Assembly: GCF_003335585.1 (NCBI RefSeq)
Contig: NZ_QBFD01000046.1
Location: 521,345-585,344, forward strand
Length of the DNA: 64,000 nt
Origin: Sulfitobacter sp. DFL-14
GTDB taxonomy: Bacteria > Pseudomonadota > Alphaproteobacteria > Rhodobacterales > Rhodobacteraceae
Direction of reading: 5' to 3'
Position numbers and translations under genes: made by a program. The notes beneath the pieces were generated by a model. It did no database searches. It was not told the origin of the DNA and saw only the letters and a program-made list of their open reading frames with translations. How positions within the stretch are numbered: position 1 is the first letter of the stretch; each line of letters begins with the position of its first letter. Below, piece after piece: positions 33,854-41,774 of this stretch.

Positions 33854-34294
33854 ATGAAAATGCTCGATATCGGCGAGGTGTCGCAAACGGTCGGAATCCC
33901 GGCGTCAACCCTGCGCTACTATGATGAAATCGGCCTGATCTCATCGGTCGGCCGGCATGGGCTTCGGCGTCAATTCGCACCTGATGTGCTGTTGCAGCTC
34001 GCGCTGATCTCGATGGGAAAGTCGGCGGGATTTTCTCTTGAAGACATCGCTGGCATGTTCGGCAGTGACGGGAGACCGGATCTGCCGCGCCAGGAATTGC
34101 ACGACCGCGCGGACAATCTGGATCGGCAGATTCGCGAGCTGACGGCCCTGCGCGATACCCTGCGGCACGTGGCCGATTGTCCGGCACCGTCGCACATGGA
34201 ATGTCCGACCTTCAGACGTCTTGTCGGTGTCATGGGGCGGCGAAGATCAAAGAAGGCAAAGAGCCGTTCAAAGGCATCTGCCGGATTGCGGTGA
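33854..34294 (+). CDS. MerR-family transcriptional regulator
   Basis: A 146-residue MerR protein. Residues 1-70 form the helix-turn-helix and wing (DIGEVSQTVGIPASTLRYYDEIGLI). A dimerisation helix runs around residues 85-115. The C-terminus has CPAPSHMECPTFRRL, two cysteines eight residues apart that may be ligand-binding, then a basic tail RRRSKKAKSRSK. An in-frame ATG at 33680 would overlap the divergent MFS gene and its promoter, so the ATG at 33854 is chosen. The 200 bp after this gene contains no gene I recognise. Confidence 0.9.
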   Translation: MKMLDIGEVSQTVGIPASTLRYYDEIGLISSVGRHGLRRQFAPDVLLQLALISMGKSAGFSLEDIAGMFGSDGRPDLPRQELHDRADNLDRQIRELTALRDTLRHVADCPAPSHMECPTFRRLVGVMGRRRSKKAKSRSKASAGLR

Positions 34295-34494
34295 ACCGCA
34301 GCCCCGTCGATGGATCACGCCGATACGCGACGTTTCCCAGATCGGCGGCAGGTCCAGCGAGCGGATGGTTTCATGCCAACGTGGCAGATGCAACGCCCCC
34401 AAACGGTGCCGGCGTTGCATCTATTGTTTCCGGGCAGGCCTCGAACACGGGGCCTTGCTCTTCTTGTCGGTTGGCGCAGCGGATACGCCCGCGC

Positions 34495-34878
34495 TCAGCG
34501 CTGCGCAGCGGTCCATTCCGCCCAGACGAAACCGGCCACGACAACGGCCTGACCCAGCACAAGGATCCAGCCAAAGACGTTTGGCGATATAACGCCGGCA
34601 ACGGGCAGCGCCAGGCTCGCCGCGATCCACAGCAGATTGCCGCCGATCACCAGATAGGTCCCCAGAGCGGGCACCGATACGGTTCCGGCCAGAACCGCCA
34701 TGAACGCGGCGACGGGCAAAAGCAGCAACCCCGCCCAGAACAGCAGATTCGCCGGAATCGCGGTGACTCCGGCCACCAACCCGGATGCAGATACCAACAG
34801 CGCGCCCATCAGCACGCAGGTGGCGGAATCGAATTTCAGAATGGTTTGCAACGCGGGTATCTGGCTTTGATGTAACAT
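34495..34878 (-). CDS. Small integral membrane protein of unknown function
   Basis: A 127-residue hydrophobic protein with four likely helices (about residues 20-40, 45-65, 70-92, 97-120) and a short charged C-terminus WAEWTAAQR. It resembles generic small membrane proteins of the DoxX/DUF-type fold, but I recognise no signature. It is divergent from an XRE regulator across 131 bp that contains a perfect inverted repeat, so it is probably that regulator's target. Confidence 0.7.
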   Translation of the reverse strand: MLHQSQIPALQTILKFDSATCVLMGALLVSASGLVAGVTAIPANLLFWAGLLLLPVAAFMAVLAGTVSVPALGTYLVIGGNLLWIAASLALPVAGVISPNVFGWILVLGQAVVVAGFVWAEWTAAQR

Positions 34879-34958
34879 GATTGTCTCCTTTGCGGATGTT
34901 CAACGCGCCAATCCGGCGGCGTCTGCCTGGAATTTGCCCACCCACGTTGCTCGGGTCG

Positions 34959-34975
34959 ATTACCTGGGAGGTAAT
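34959..34975. promoter_or_regulatory. Inverted repeat, probable XRE-regulator operator
   Basis: ATTACCT-GGG-AGGTAAT is a perfect 7-bp inverted repeat in the 131-bp divergent spacer, 34 bp before the start of the XRE regulator at 35010. Palindromic operators with short spacers suit XRE-type dimers. Confidence 0.62.
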
Positions 34976-35009
34976 TGTTTGCCGGCTGGCGGCGCGGTAG
35001 ACAATTGCC

Positions 35010-35795
35010 ATGAACAACACATCGGAAACCGTAGGGCGGCAGTTGCGGGAATGGCGGCAACGGCGCAGGCTCAGTCAGCTGGCCCTGGCCAGCGAGGCCG
35101 AAATTTCGCAACGGCACCTCAGCTTTGTCGAATCCGGGCGCGCGCGCCCCAGCCGGGACATGGTGCTGCTGCTCAGCGAATACCTCGACGTGCCTTTGCG
35201 GGCGCGCAATACGATGCTGACGGCGGCGGGTCATGCGCCGCATTACCCGCATCACAGGCTGGACGTGCCGGAACAATCCGGCATGCGCGGGATGATCGAA
35301 AAGGTCCTGCATGGCCATTTGCCGCATCCCGCCCTGGCGGTGGATCGCCACTGGGGTCTGATCTGTGCCAATGCGGCAGCGCAGCGCCTGATGTCAGAGG
35401 CCGCGCCGCATCTGCTGACGGGCGAGGTCAACGTGCTGCGGCTCAGCCTGCATCCAGAGGGGCTGGCCCCGCGCATTCTGAACCTCGCGGAATGGCGTGC
35501 GCATCTGCTTAACCGGCTGGATCACGACATTTCATATTCTGCGGACGCCAGTCTGGCGCAGCTGCGCGCAGAGCTTGCCGCCTACCCCGTGTCCGGACCC
35601 GGGGGCAACCTGGCGTCAGACGCCGCGCAAGCGGGCAGCATCGCAATTCCGCTCAGACTGAAGGCAGATGCAGGGCCGCTGTCTTTCCTCAGTACAACTA
35701 CGGTATTCGGAACCGCCGTCGACGTTTCCCTGTCCGAGGTCACGATCGAGGCGTTTTTCCCCGCCGATGACCGAACGGCGCAAGCCTTGGTTTAA
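35010..35795 (+). CDS. XRE-family regulator with MmyB-like ligand-binding domain
   Basis: A 261-residue regulator. Residues 8-62 form a lambda-repressor-type helix-turn-helix (LREWRQRRRLSQLALASEAEISQRHLSF..). Residues 90-255 match the MmyB-like ligand-binding PAS domain with LAVDRHWGLICANAAAQRLM and LHPEGLAPRILN. Members commonly pair with small oxidoreductases or membrane genes. Here the divergent membrane gene at 34495 is the obvious target. Ligand unknown. Confidence 0.87.
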   Translation: MNNTSETVGRQLREWRQRRRLSQLALASEAEISQRHLSFVESGRARPSRDMVLLLSEYLDVPLRARNTMLTAAGHAPHYPHHRLDVPEQSGMRGMIEKVLHGHLPHPALAVDRHWGLICANAAAQRLMSEAAPHLLTGEVNVLRLSLHPEGLAPRILNLAEWRAHLLNRLDHDISYSADASLAQLRAELAAYPVSGPGGNLASDAAQAGSIAIPLRLKADAGPLSFLSTTTVFGTAVDVSLSEVTIEAFFPADDRTAQALV

Positions 35796-36130
35796 TATCC
35801 TCCGCCTCCAATCTGTGAGGCTGAGGGAACCAGGCCAGTCAGCGATTCATGAGTAACTGAGCCGGTGTCCCGTCGCCAGCGGCGGGGTCATCGAAAGGAC
35901 CGTCTCGACGAATTTGGCATATTCTTCGGGGCCCATATCGGAATCGGTGGCATCGGTGCTTTTGGCATATTCCTGGGAGGAATCCGCTTTCATTGCATCG
36001 TGGAATGAAGGCCCGTCAGAGCCAGAATTCACCCCCTTGACCGTCACGGCCACCGCGCCGGGATGCCCCTTGTTGTTGGCGGCTGACCCGTCGCTCCTGA
36101 TGCAGGCGGCAAGCAAACTGGCAACGCCGG
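35796..36130. other. Non-assigned stretch between the XRE gene and the siderophore locus
   Basis: No gene is supported here. A stop-free minus-strand frame (35847-36152) contains SLLAAC, which looks like a lipobox, and an acidic tail with EYAK twice. However, it starts with GTG at the NRPS stop and translates through the terminator hairpin. I recognise no homology. It may be a small lipoprotein gene or chance; the sequence alone does not decide. Confidence 0.3.
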
Positions 36131-36132
36131 AA

Positions 36133-36148
36133 GGGGGCCGAAGCCCCC
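36133..36148 (-). terminator. Terminator hairpin after the NRPS gene
   Basis: GGGGGC-TTCG-GCCCCC read on the minus strand, 4 bp after the NRPS stop codon. It is a 6-bp GC stem with a stable UUCG tetraloop, but it is followed by TTCC rather than a long U-run. Probable end of the mbtH-NRPS transcript. Confidence 0.6.
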
Positions 36149-36152
36149 TCAC

Positions 36153-39100
36153 TCAGTCGTCAAACGCCGCATCCAGCCGTGCTTTGAACCGGCTGTGGAA
36201 CCGGGTCTCGCCGATGATATGCAGGTGGTTGGTGCCGTTCACCACTTCGGCCGGGGTGGCCCGTGTCGACAGACGGCGCCAATCCATGAGGTTGAGCCCC
36301 CGACTGAGACTGTCGCCCGCGCTGAACGAGGCCACGGGCAGGTCGAGCGGCGCGGGGCGGTGTTGGCGGAACACCAATGCATTGTCGATCAGCACCCAGA
36401 AGGTGTGTTCCCGGCTCGAAATCTCCGGCCCGTCAAACGGCAGCGGCTCTGCCTCGTTGCCGATAAAACGCAGGAACTGGTCGTAACATTCAGCATCCAT
36501 CGCACCGATGAGCCTGTCCCATTGCGCGCGCATCCTGGTCTTGCCGAGCCAGACCTGCAGGTCTTGCGCCAGAGCCTCGCGTTCGCCCGGGGCAAATTCC
36601 GGGGTGACCCCAGGCATGAAATCCGTGCCGAGATCGCAGACATCGACCATGCCCATCAGGCGCAGGTCGACCTCGCCCTGCAACTGGCGCGCCGCTTCCC
36701 AGGCGAGCAACCCGCCCCAGGACCAGCCGAGGAAGGCAACCGGCTGCCCGGCGCTTTCGCGGCGGATGTGGTCGGCATATTGCGCCACGACCTCTTCGAC
36801 GGAGACATTGAGCCTTTTCTCCTCGTTGAGCGAATGGCACAGGAAGCCGGTCACCGGCTGATCCGGGCCAAGGTAATCGGTGAGGCGCAGATATTCACGC
36901 GTGGACACGAGCAGACCGGGAAAGCAATAGAGCCGGGGTTTCGTGCCGCTTGCGCGCAGTGCAATGGCACTGCGCCCGGTCTGTCCGCCCGCCTCGATCC
37001 GCGCCGCGATGGCGCGCACGCTGGGCGCATCGAAGAGGTCCGCGATGGTCAGCGCCGTGCCGGGCCAGCGTTTGCGCATCCCCGCGAGGGCTTTCAAAGC
37101 CAGGAGTGACTTGCCGCCCATGGCAAAGAAATCGTCGGTGACCCCCATCTCCGGCGCGCCGATGATCTCGCGCCAGAGCGTGAGGATCGCCTCCTCGGCC
37201 TCTCCCTCCGGCGGCACACCCGCGCCCTTGCGGGTCTGAATCGGCGCCATAGGCAGGGCCGCACGGTCGAGTTTCGCATTCGGATTGGTCGGCATCTTCT
37301 CCAGAACGATCACTGCCTCGGGCAACATGTGCCTTGGCAGTTTCGCCTCCAGCCCGGCCAGGAGCGCCTCGCCTGCCGACAGCTCCGGCCCCACCACATA
37401 GCCCAGCAACCGCTTTGCCGCGCCATCTTCGCGCAGCAGCACCAGGGCCTCGCTGACATCGGCATCGGTCAGCAGCGCGGCCTCGATCTCGCCGGGTTCG
37501 ATCCGGTAGCCGTTCACCTTGATCTGAAGATCGACACGGCCGACGAACTCAATGGTGCCGTCCTCGCGCCAGCGTCCCAGATCGCCGGTGCGATAAAGCC
37601 GCGCGCCGGAGGTGCCGTCGAGCAGCGGGCCAAAGGGATCGGGAATGAACCGGTCGGCGGTGACATCGGGTTTGCCGACATAGCCGCGCGCCACGCCCGT
37701 GCCGCCAAGATAGATCTCACCGACAACGCCCTGCGGGCAGGGCATCATCTCGGGGTCGAGCACATAGGCGCGCCGGTCGCCCACGGCCCGGCCAAGAGGG
37801 GCATAGACCCCCTCAAACCGCGTCCCGGCGGCGACTTTCCACACCATCGGTGTCATGATCGTCTCCGTCGGGCCATAGCCGTTGATCAGGGTCCCGGCCT
37901 TGAGCGCGCGGGACAGGAGATCGAAGGTCGATTGCGCCAAGCCCTCGCCACCAAAGCTGTAGAGCCGCATCGGCGGGGCGCTGTCGGTATCTTCGGCCCA
38001 TTCGGCAAGCTGCTGCAGATAGGTGGTCGGGATCGACGCGTTGTTGCAGCCGTGTTCGCGCATCGCACCCAGCGTCTGTTCCGGGGTCCAGAGCGGTCCG
38101 TCGGGCACCACCACGGAGCCCCCCATCATCAGCGGCACCATCCAGCGCTCGTGCCCGCCGTCCGAGGAGAACGGCAGAAACGGCAATTCGCGGCTTTCCG
38201 AACTCATCTCATAGACACGCGCGGTGGTCTGGTTGTGGTCGGTGAGCGGACCGTGTTCGACGGCTACGCCCTTGGGCTTTCCGGTCGAGCCGGAGGTATA
38301 CATGACATAGGCGAGCTGGTCGGGGTGGATCGCCACCTGCGGCGCATCCAGGCGCGGCGGGTCGGTAAAGTCCTCAAGGCAGAGCACCGTGGCGGACAGC
38401 CCATCCGGCAGCCTGTCGCGATAGCGCCGGCGGGTCAGCACGACGCGCACGCCCGCATCGGAAAGGATATGGTGATTGCGGCTTTCGGGATGATCCGGTT
38501 CCACGGGGATATAGGCCCCGCCCGCCTTCATCGCGGCGAGGATCGCCACCATCGCATCGGCCCCGCGTTCGATCAGGATCGCGACAGGCACCTCGGCGCC
38601 GACATTGAGCGTGACGAGGTGATGCGCCAGGGCATTGGCCCGTGCGTCGAGCATGCCATGGGTAAGCCGGTCTTCGCCGCAGATCACCGCCATCTTGTCC
38701 GGCGTGGCGCGGGCGTGATCCGCGATGATCTCATGGGTCGCGCGCCGGTCGATGGGCGTGTCGTCCGCGTAGGGTGCAGAGAGCGCGTCCAGTTCCTGTT
38801 GCGACACCAGCGCGATGCGCGCCGTCGGTGCCTCGGGCCTGTCCAGCCCGTCGGTGATCATGCGCTCAAGATGGGTGAGAAGCCGGGCGATCTGGGCCTC
38901 GGTGAACAATCCCGCCTCCGCATCGGCGATCAGCCGCAGACCCTCTGACCTATGTTCCGCGACAATCACCACCTCTTCGGCCAGGGGCGGCAGAGGCCGG
39001 GCAATGCGGGTGATCCCCTCGGGCAGGTCCCGGCCCGGCAAGACATGCAGCGACACCGCGCCCAGCGGGTGCCGGTCCGCATCGGCGCGACTCAGTCGAT

Positions 39101-40016
39101 CCTGAATGAGCACCTCAGCAGTCAGAAGATGCGCGCGGCCCTCCGCAATGGCGCGGGCGATGCGGGTCTGCGCCTGGCCAAAGCCCTTGAACGGGTCGAG
39201 GGCCGCGCAAAGCGGCATGACGCCGACATGGCGATGGTCGGATACAGCGGGCGAGCCGAGGGCAAAGCGCAGGTTCCGCAGCCCGGTGTAGCGGTGCAAC
39301 ACAAGCGCAAGTGCTGTGGCCAGAACGCTCTCGGTCCCCGCCGCTTGCAGGCGCTCAGACAGGGGTGCTGGCAGCAGACGGGAAACCCGCAGGCGCGTGG
39401 TGTCCTCCGTCATCGCCGGACGCGGGGGGATACGGGCAACCGCGTAGCTGTCAAGCAGGTTTTGCCAGCCGCTCAGATCGCGCGCACGGGTGGCCCGGTC
39501 TTCGGCCGGCATGGGCACAGGCGCCGCCTCGGCCCCCCCCATGATCCCGAGCTCCCGCCAAAGCGCCGCCTCGATCGTGGCAAACACGCCGTCATCTGCA
39601 AGAATTGGATGCAGCGTCAGTGCCAGAAAATGCCCCCCGGATCGTGCCGTCCAGAGATCGGCAAACGCCATCTGGCCGCTCAACACGGGGCGATGCGCGG
39701 TGCAGCGGTGGCGCACATCCGCGCGCAGGCCCATGCCGCATAGCGTCAGCGGCGTTTCCCCGTCAAAATGCCGCCAGACCTCGCCGCCGGGGCGCTGTTC
39801 GAACCGGGACGTGAAGGCGGGGTGGTGGTTGAGCACCGTGCCGAGCGCATCGGCGATCTGTGCCTCAGAATGGCGCGCATCCAATCCGAGGATGAGAATT
39901 TCCGGCACAAAGGCCGCCAGTTCGCCCACCTGTTCATGCGCGAAGATGCGTTTTTCCAGGTCGCCGAGGCGGCGCGGTTTCATGGCGGAGGTGTCGATGA
40001 CCAGATCCTTGCTCAT
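36153..40016 (-). CDS. Siderophore NRPS, single module C-A-T-TE
   Basis: A 1287-residue one-module synthetase. C-like domain at residues 1-400 has HPILADDG (136-143) where HHxxxDG is expected. Adenylation domain at 430-920: YTSGSTGKPKG (573-583), NGYGPTE (712-718), K915 in NPNAKLD. The A4 stretch SSDGGHERW (617-625) keeps the Asp that binds the alpha-amino group. The thiolation domain has the phosphopantetheine Ser 970 in GGKS. Thioesterase at 1025-1287 has GWSWGG (Ser 1099) and His 1264 as a likely triad member. The start at 40016 overlaps mbtH. VbsS-like iterative use to make a trimeric hydroxamate is an inference. Confidence 0.93.
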   Translation of the reverse strand: MSKDLVIDTSAMKPRRLGDLEKRIFAHEQVGELAAFVPEILILGLDARHSEAQIADALGTVLNHHPAFTSRFEQRPGGEVWRHFDGETPLTLCGMGLRADVRHRCTAHRPVLSGQMAFADLWTARSGGHFLALTLHPILADDGVFATIEAALWRELGIMGGAEAAPVPMPAEDRATRARDLSGWQNLLDSYAVARIPPRPAMTEDTTRLRVSRLLPAPLSERLQAAGTESVLATALALVLHRYTGLRNLRFALGSPAVSDHRHVGVMPLCAALDPFKGFGQAQTRIARAIAEGRAHLLTAEVLIQDRLSRADADRHPLGAVSLHVLPGRDLPEGITRIARPLPPLAEEVVIVAEHRSEGLRLIADAEAGLFTEAQIARLLTHLERMITDGLDRPEAPTARIALVSQQELDALSAPYADDTPIDRRATHEIIADHARATPDKMAVICGEDRLTHGMLDARANALAHHLVTLNVGAEVPVAILIERGADAMVAILAAMKAGGAYIPVEPDHPESRNHHILSDAGVRVVLTRRRYRDRLPDGLSATVLCLEDFTDPPRLDAPQVAIHPDQLAYVMYTSGSTGKPKGVAVEHGPLTDHNQTTARVYEMSSESRELPFLPFSSDGGHERWMVPLMMGGSVVVPDGPLWTPEQTLGAMREHGCNNASIPTTYLQQLAEWAEDTDSAPPMRLYSFGGEGLAQSTFDLLSRALKAGTLINGYGPTETIMTPMVWKVAAGTRFEGVYAPLGRAVGDRRAYVLDPEMMPCPQGVVGEIYLGGTGVARGYVGKPDVTADRFIPDPFGPLLDGTSGARLYRTGDLGRWREDGTIEFVGRVDLQIKVNGYRIEPGEIEAALLTDADVSEALVLLREDGAAKRLLGYVVGPELSAGEALLAGLEAKLPRHMLPEAVIVLEKMPTNPNAKLDRAALPMAPIQTRKGAGVPPEGEAEEAILTLWREIIGAPEMGVTDDFFAMGGKSLLALKALAGMRKRWPGTALTIADLFDAPSVRAIAARIEAGGQTGRSAIALRASGTKPRLYCFPGLLVSTREYLRLTDYLGPDQPVTGFLCHSLNEEKRLNVSVEEVVAQYADHIRRESAGQPVAFLGWSWGGLLAWEAARQLQGEVDLRLMGMVDVCDLGTDFMPGVTPEFAPGEREALAQDLQVWLGKTRMRAQWDRLIGAMDAECYDQFLRFIGNEAEPLPFDGPEISSREHTFWVLIDNALVFRQHRPAPLDLPVASFSAGDSLSRGLNLMDWRRLSTRATPAEVVNGTNHLHIIGETRFHSRFKARLDAAFDD

Positions 40017-40279
40017 GCCGCCCCCTCCGCCCGCATGGCTGCTTTCAAGGCCTCGGGGCGCATGTCGGTCCAGGTTTCCGCGATTTGAGCCAGGCAGGCG
40101 TCGCGCGTGTCCGGGCCACCGGCAAGGCACCAGCCCACGGGCAGATCATGCGCTGCGGGATGCACGGAATACCGGCCTTCGTGATTGCGCAGGATGCACC
40201 ATTGCGCCTGAGGATGGGTCAGGGAATGCGCCTGCAAGCTGGCCTGCATCTGCAAACTGGTCTGGGGTGGGTGCGACAT
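40013..40279 (-). CDS. MbtH-family protein
   Basis: An 88-residue NRPS chaperone. The core VHPAAHDLPVGWCLAGG and the C-terminal IAETWTDMRPEAL carry the three family tryptophans with normal spacing. About 20 N-terminal residues precede the usual start and are Gln/Leu-rich. A strong GGAGG lies upstream of the ATG at 40279. It overlaps the NRPS gene by 4 bp, and MbtH proteins bind and activate adenylation domains. Confidence 0.95.
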   Translation of the reverse strand: MSHPPQTSLQMQASLQAHSLTHPQAQWCILRNHEGRYSVHPAAHDLPVGWCLAGGPDTRDACLAQIAETWTDMRPEALKAAMRAEGAA

Positions 40280-40433
40280 CGAAAACCTCCGGTCCGAATG
40301 TGAACTGTTTCCTCTCAGACGTTTGGGGCAGCGCGAAATTCACCTTGGCTGATTAAATTTTCGATTCTTTCGATTTTTTCTCCTCTGGCTGTGAATTTCC
40401 CGGTTGCCCGCGCGTCTTGGTGTGAGACCCCGC
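40280..40433. promoter_or_regulatory. Divergent promoter region of the siderophore cluster
   Basis: The 154-bp spacer drives mbtH-NRPS leftward and the MATE/PLP/acyltransferase/hydroxylase genes rightward. It contains an AT-rich block with two copies of TTTCGATT 9 bp apart (40359-40366 and 40368-40375). An iron regulator such as Fur, Irr or RirA is expected, but I cannot fit a specific box with confidence. Confidence 0.4.
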
Positions 40434-41774
40434 ATGCTGGACCACAGAATGAACGCACTCGACCTTGCCGATCCGAACCTGCCCAGGCTGATGCTGCGTC
40501 TGGGTCTGCCCGCCATGGCCGGGCTGTCGTTGAACGCCGCGCATCAGGTGGTGGATGCGGGATTTGTCGGGCGGTTGGGCGCGGAACCTCTGGCGGTCCT
40601 GACGCTGCTGGCCCCTTTCGCGGGCCTGATCGCGGCTCTGGGTGTCGGACTGGGCGTCGGGGCCGCAAGCACATCGGCGCGGGCGCTTGGTGCGAATGAT
40701 CCGGAACGCGCCCGCCGGATCGCGGGGCTTGCCTTCTGCGTGGCTGGCGTTCTGGCGGTTGCCCTGTGGTGCCTGCTCCAGATCCTGCGCGCGCCGGTTC
40801 TGGACCTGCTTGGCACCCCCGAGGGAAGCCTGGCACCTGCCCGGGCCTACTACCCGCTTTTGACCCTCACGATGTCCTTCGGGCTGATCCAGATCCTGTG
40901 CGACTTTCTTGCCATCGGGCGCGGTCAGGCGGCAATGAGCCTCAAGACACTTGCGCTGTGTTTCGGGCTGAACATGGCGCTCGATCCGCTGTTTATCTTT
41001 GGCCTTGATCTGGGGCTGAACGGAGCGGCCTGGGCGACGCTGACTGCCCAGATCGTCACGCTGTCGGTCTGGGCCGTCTGGTTCTGCGCCCCCGCCCGGC
41101 GCCCGAAGCCGGGAACCCTCTCGCTGCTGGCGCCGATGCTGCGTGTCGGCCTGCCGGAGGCGGCGGCGCTGGCTGTGACCACATTCGGCCTCATGGCCCT
41201 GCTGCGCCTCGCCGCCGATCTGGGTGGGGTCGCGGCCGTGGCCGGATTGGGCCTTGCCCTGCGCCTTGTGTTTGTCGTGACCCTGCCGCTGGAAGGGTTC
41301 GCCATCGGCGTTCAGCCCGTTCTCGCCCATGCTTTCGGTGCCGGTGCATCGCGGCGCGCGGCTGATGCGCAGCGGCTCTTGCTCCGGGGTGCATTGGGCG
41401 TGGGAGCGGCTTTGGGCATCGTGCTGTGGCTCGGCGCGGTGCCGGTGAGCCGGGTTCTGAGCGTTGACACGGATGTTCAGGCGCATTGCGTTGCCGCACT
41501 TGGCTGGCTTGCCCTGTGTGTCCCTGCCGTGGCGCTGCGCCTGGTGGCGCAGATCGGCCTTCAGGCAGCGATCCGCCCCCGCGCCGCGCTTCTCCTCGGG
41601 CTGGCCCCGATGGGTTGGCTGTTCTGGCCTTTGCTGGCGCTGATGGCGCCGCCTTTCGGGCTGTCCGCCCTGCCCGTTTCCATGGCTCTTGCCGCCTGCC
41701 TTTCCGCTCTTCTGGCTCTGATGCTGATGCGTCAGGGCCGCCTGTCCGCCACCACATCGGGAGTTTCCGCATGA
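40434..41774 (+). CDS. MATE-family efflux transporter
   Basis: About 446 residues and 12 helices, with typical MATE segments: PAMAGLSLNAAHQVVDAGFVG and LGLALRLVFVVTLPLEGFAIG. The start is uncertain: ATG 40434 and ATG 40449 (MNALDL) are both possible, and neither has a strong Shine-Dalgarno. It overlaps the PLP enzyme gene by 4 bp. In a siderophore operon, a MATE protein is a plausible exporter of the finished molecule (inference). Confidence 0.88.
   Translation: MLDHRMNALDLADPNLPRLMLRLGLPAMAGLSLNAAHQVVDAGFVGRLGAEPLAVLTLLAPFAGLIAALGVGLGVGAASTSARALGANDPERARRIAGLAFCVAGVLAVALWCLLQILRAPVLDLLGTPEGSLAPARAYYPLLTLTMSFGLIQILCDFLAIGRGQAAMSLKTLALCFGLNMALDPLFIFGLDLGLNGAAWATLTAQIVTLSVWAVWFCAPARRPKPGTLSLLAPMLRVGLPEAAALAVTTFGLMALLRLAADLGGVAAVAGLGLALRLVFVVTLPLEGFAIGVQPVLAHAFGAGASRRAADAQRLLLRGALGVGAALGIVLWLGAVPVSRVLSVDTDVQAHCVAALGWLALCVPAVALRLVAQIGLQAAIRPRAALLLGLAPMGWLFWPLLALMAPPFGLSALPVSMALAACLSALLALMLMRQGRLSATTSGVSA

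Noticed and set aside
34177..34875. A 232-residue plus-strand frame opposite the small membrane gene
   Set aside because: Gln/Arg/His-rich translation without domain; typical high-GC shadow.
35847..36152. A 101-residue minus-strand frame after the NRPS with a lipobox-like SLLAAC
   Set aside because: Starts with GTG at the NRPS stop and translates through the terminator hairpin; no homology recognised. Kept only as a remark.
37329..38948. A 539-residue plus-strand frame opposite the NRPS
   Set aside because: Antisense to the adenylation domain; composition without hydrophobic core or motif.
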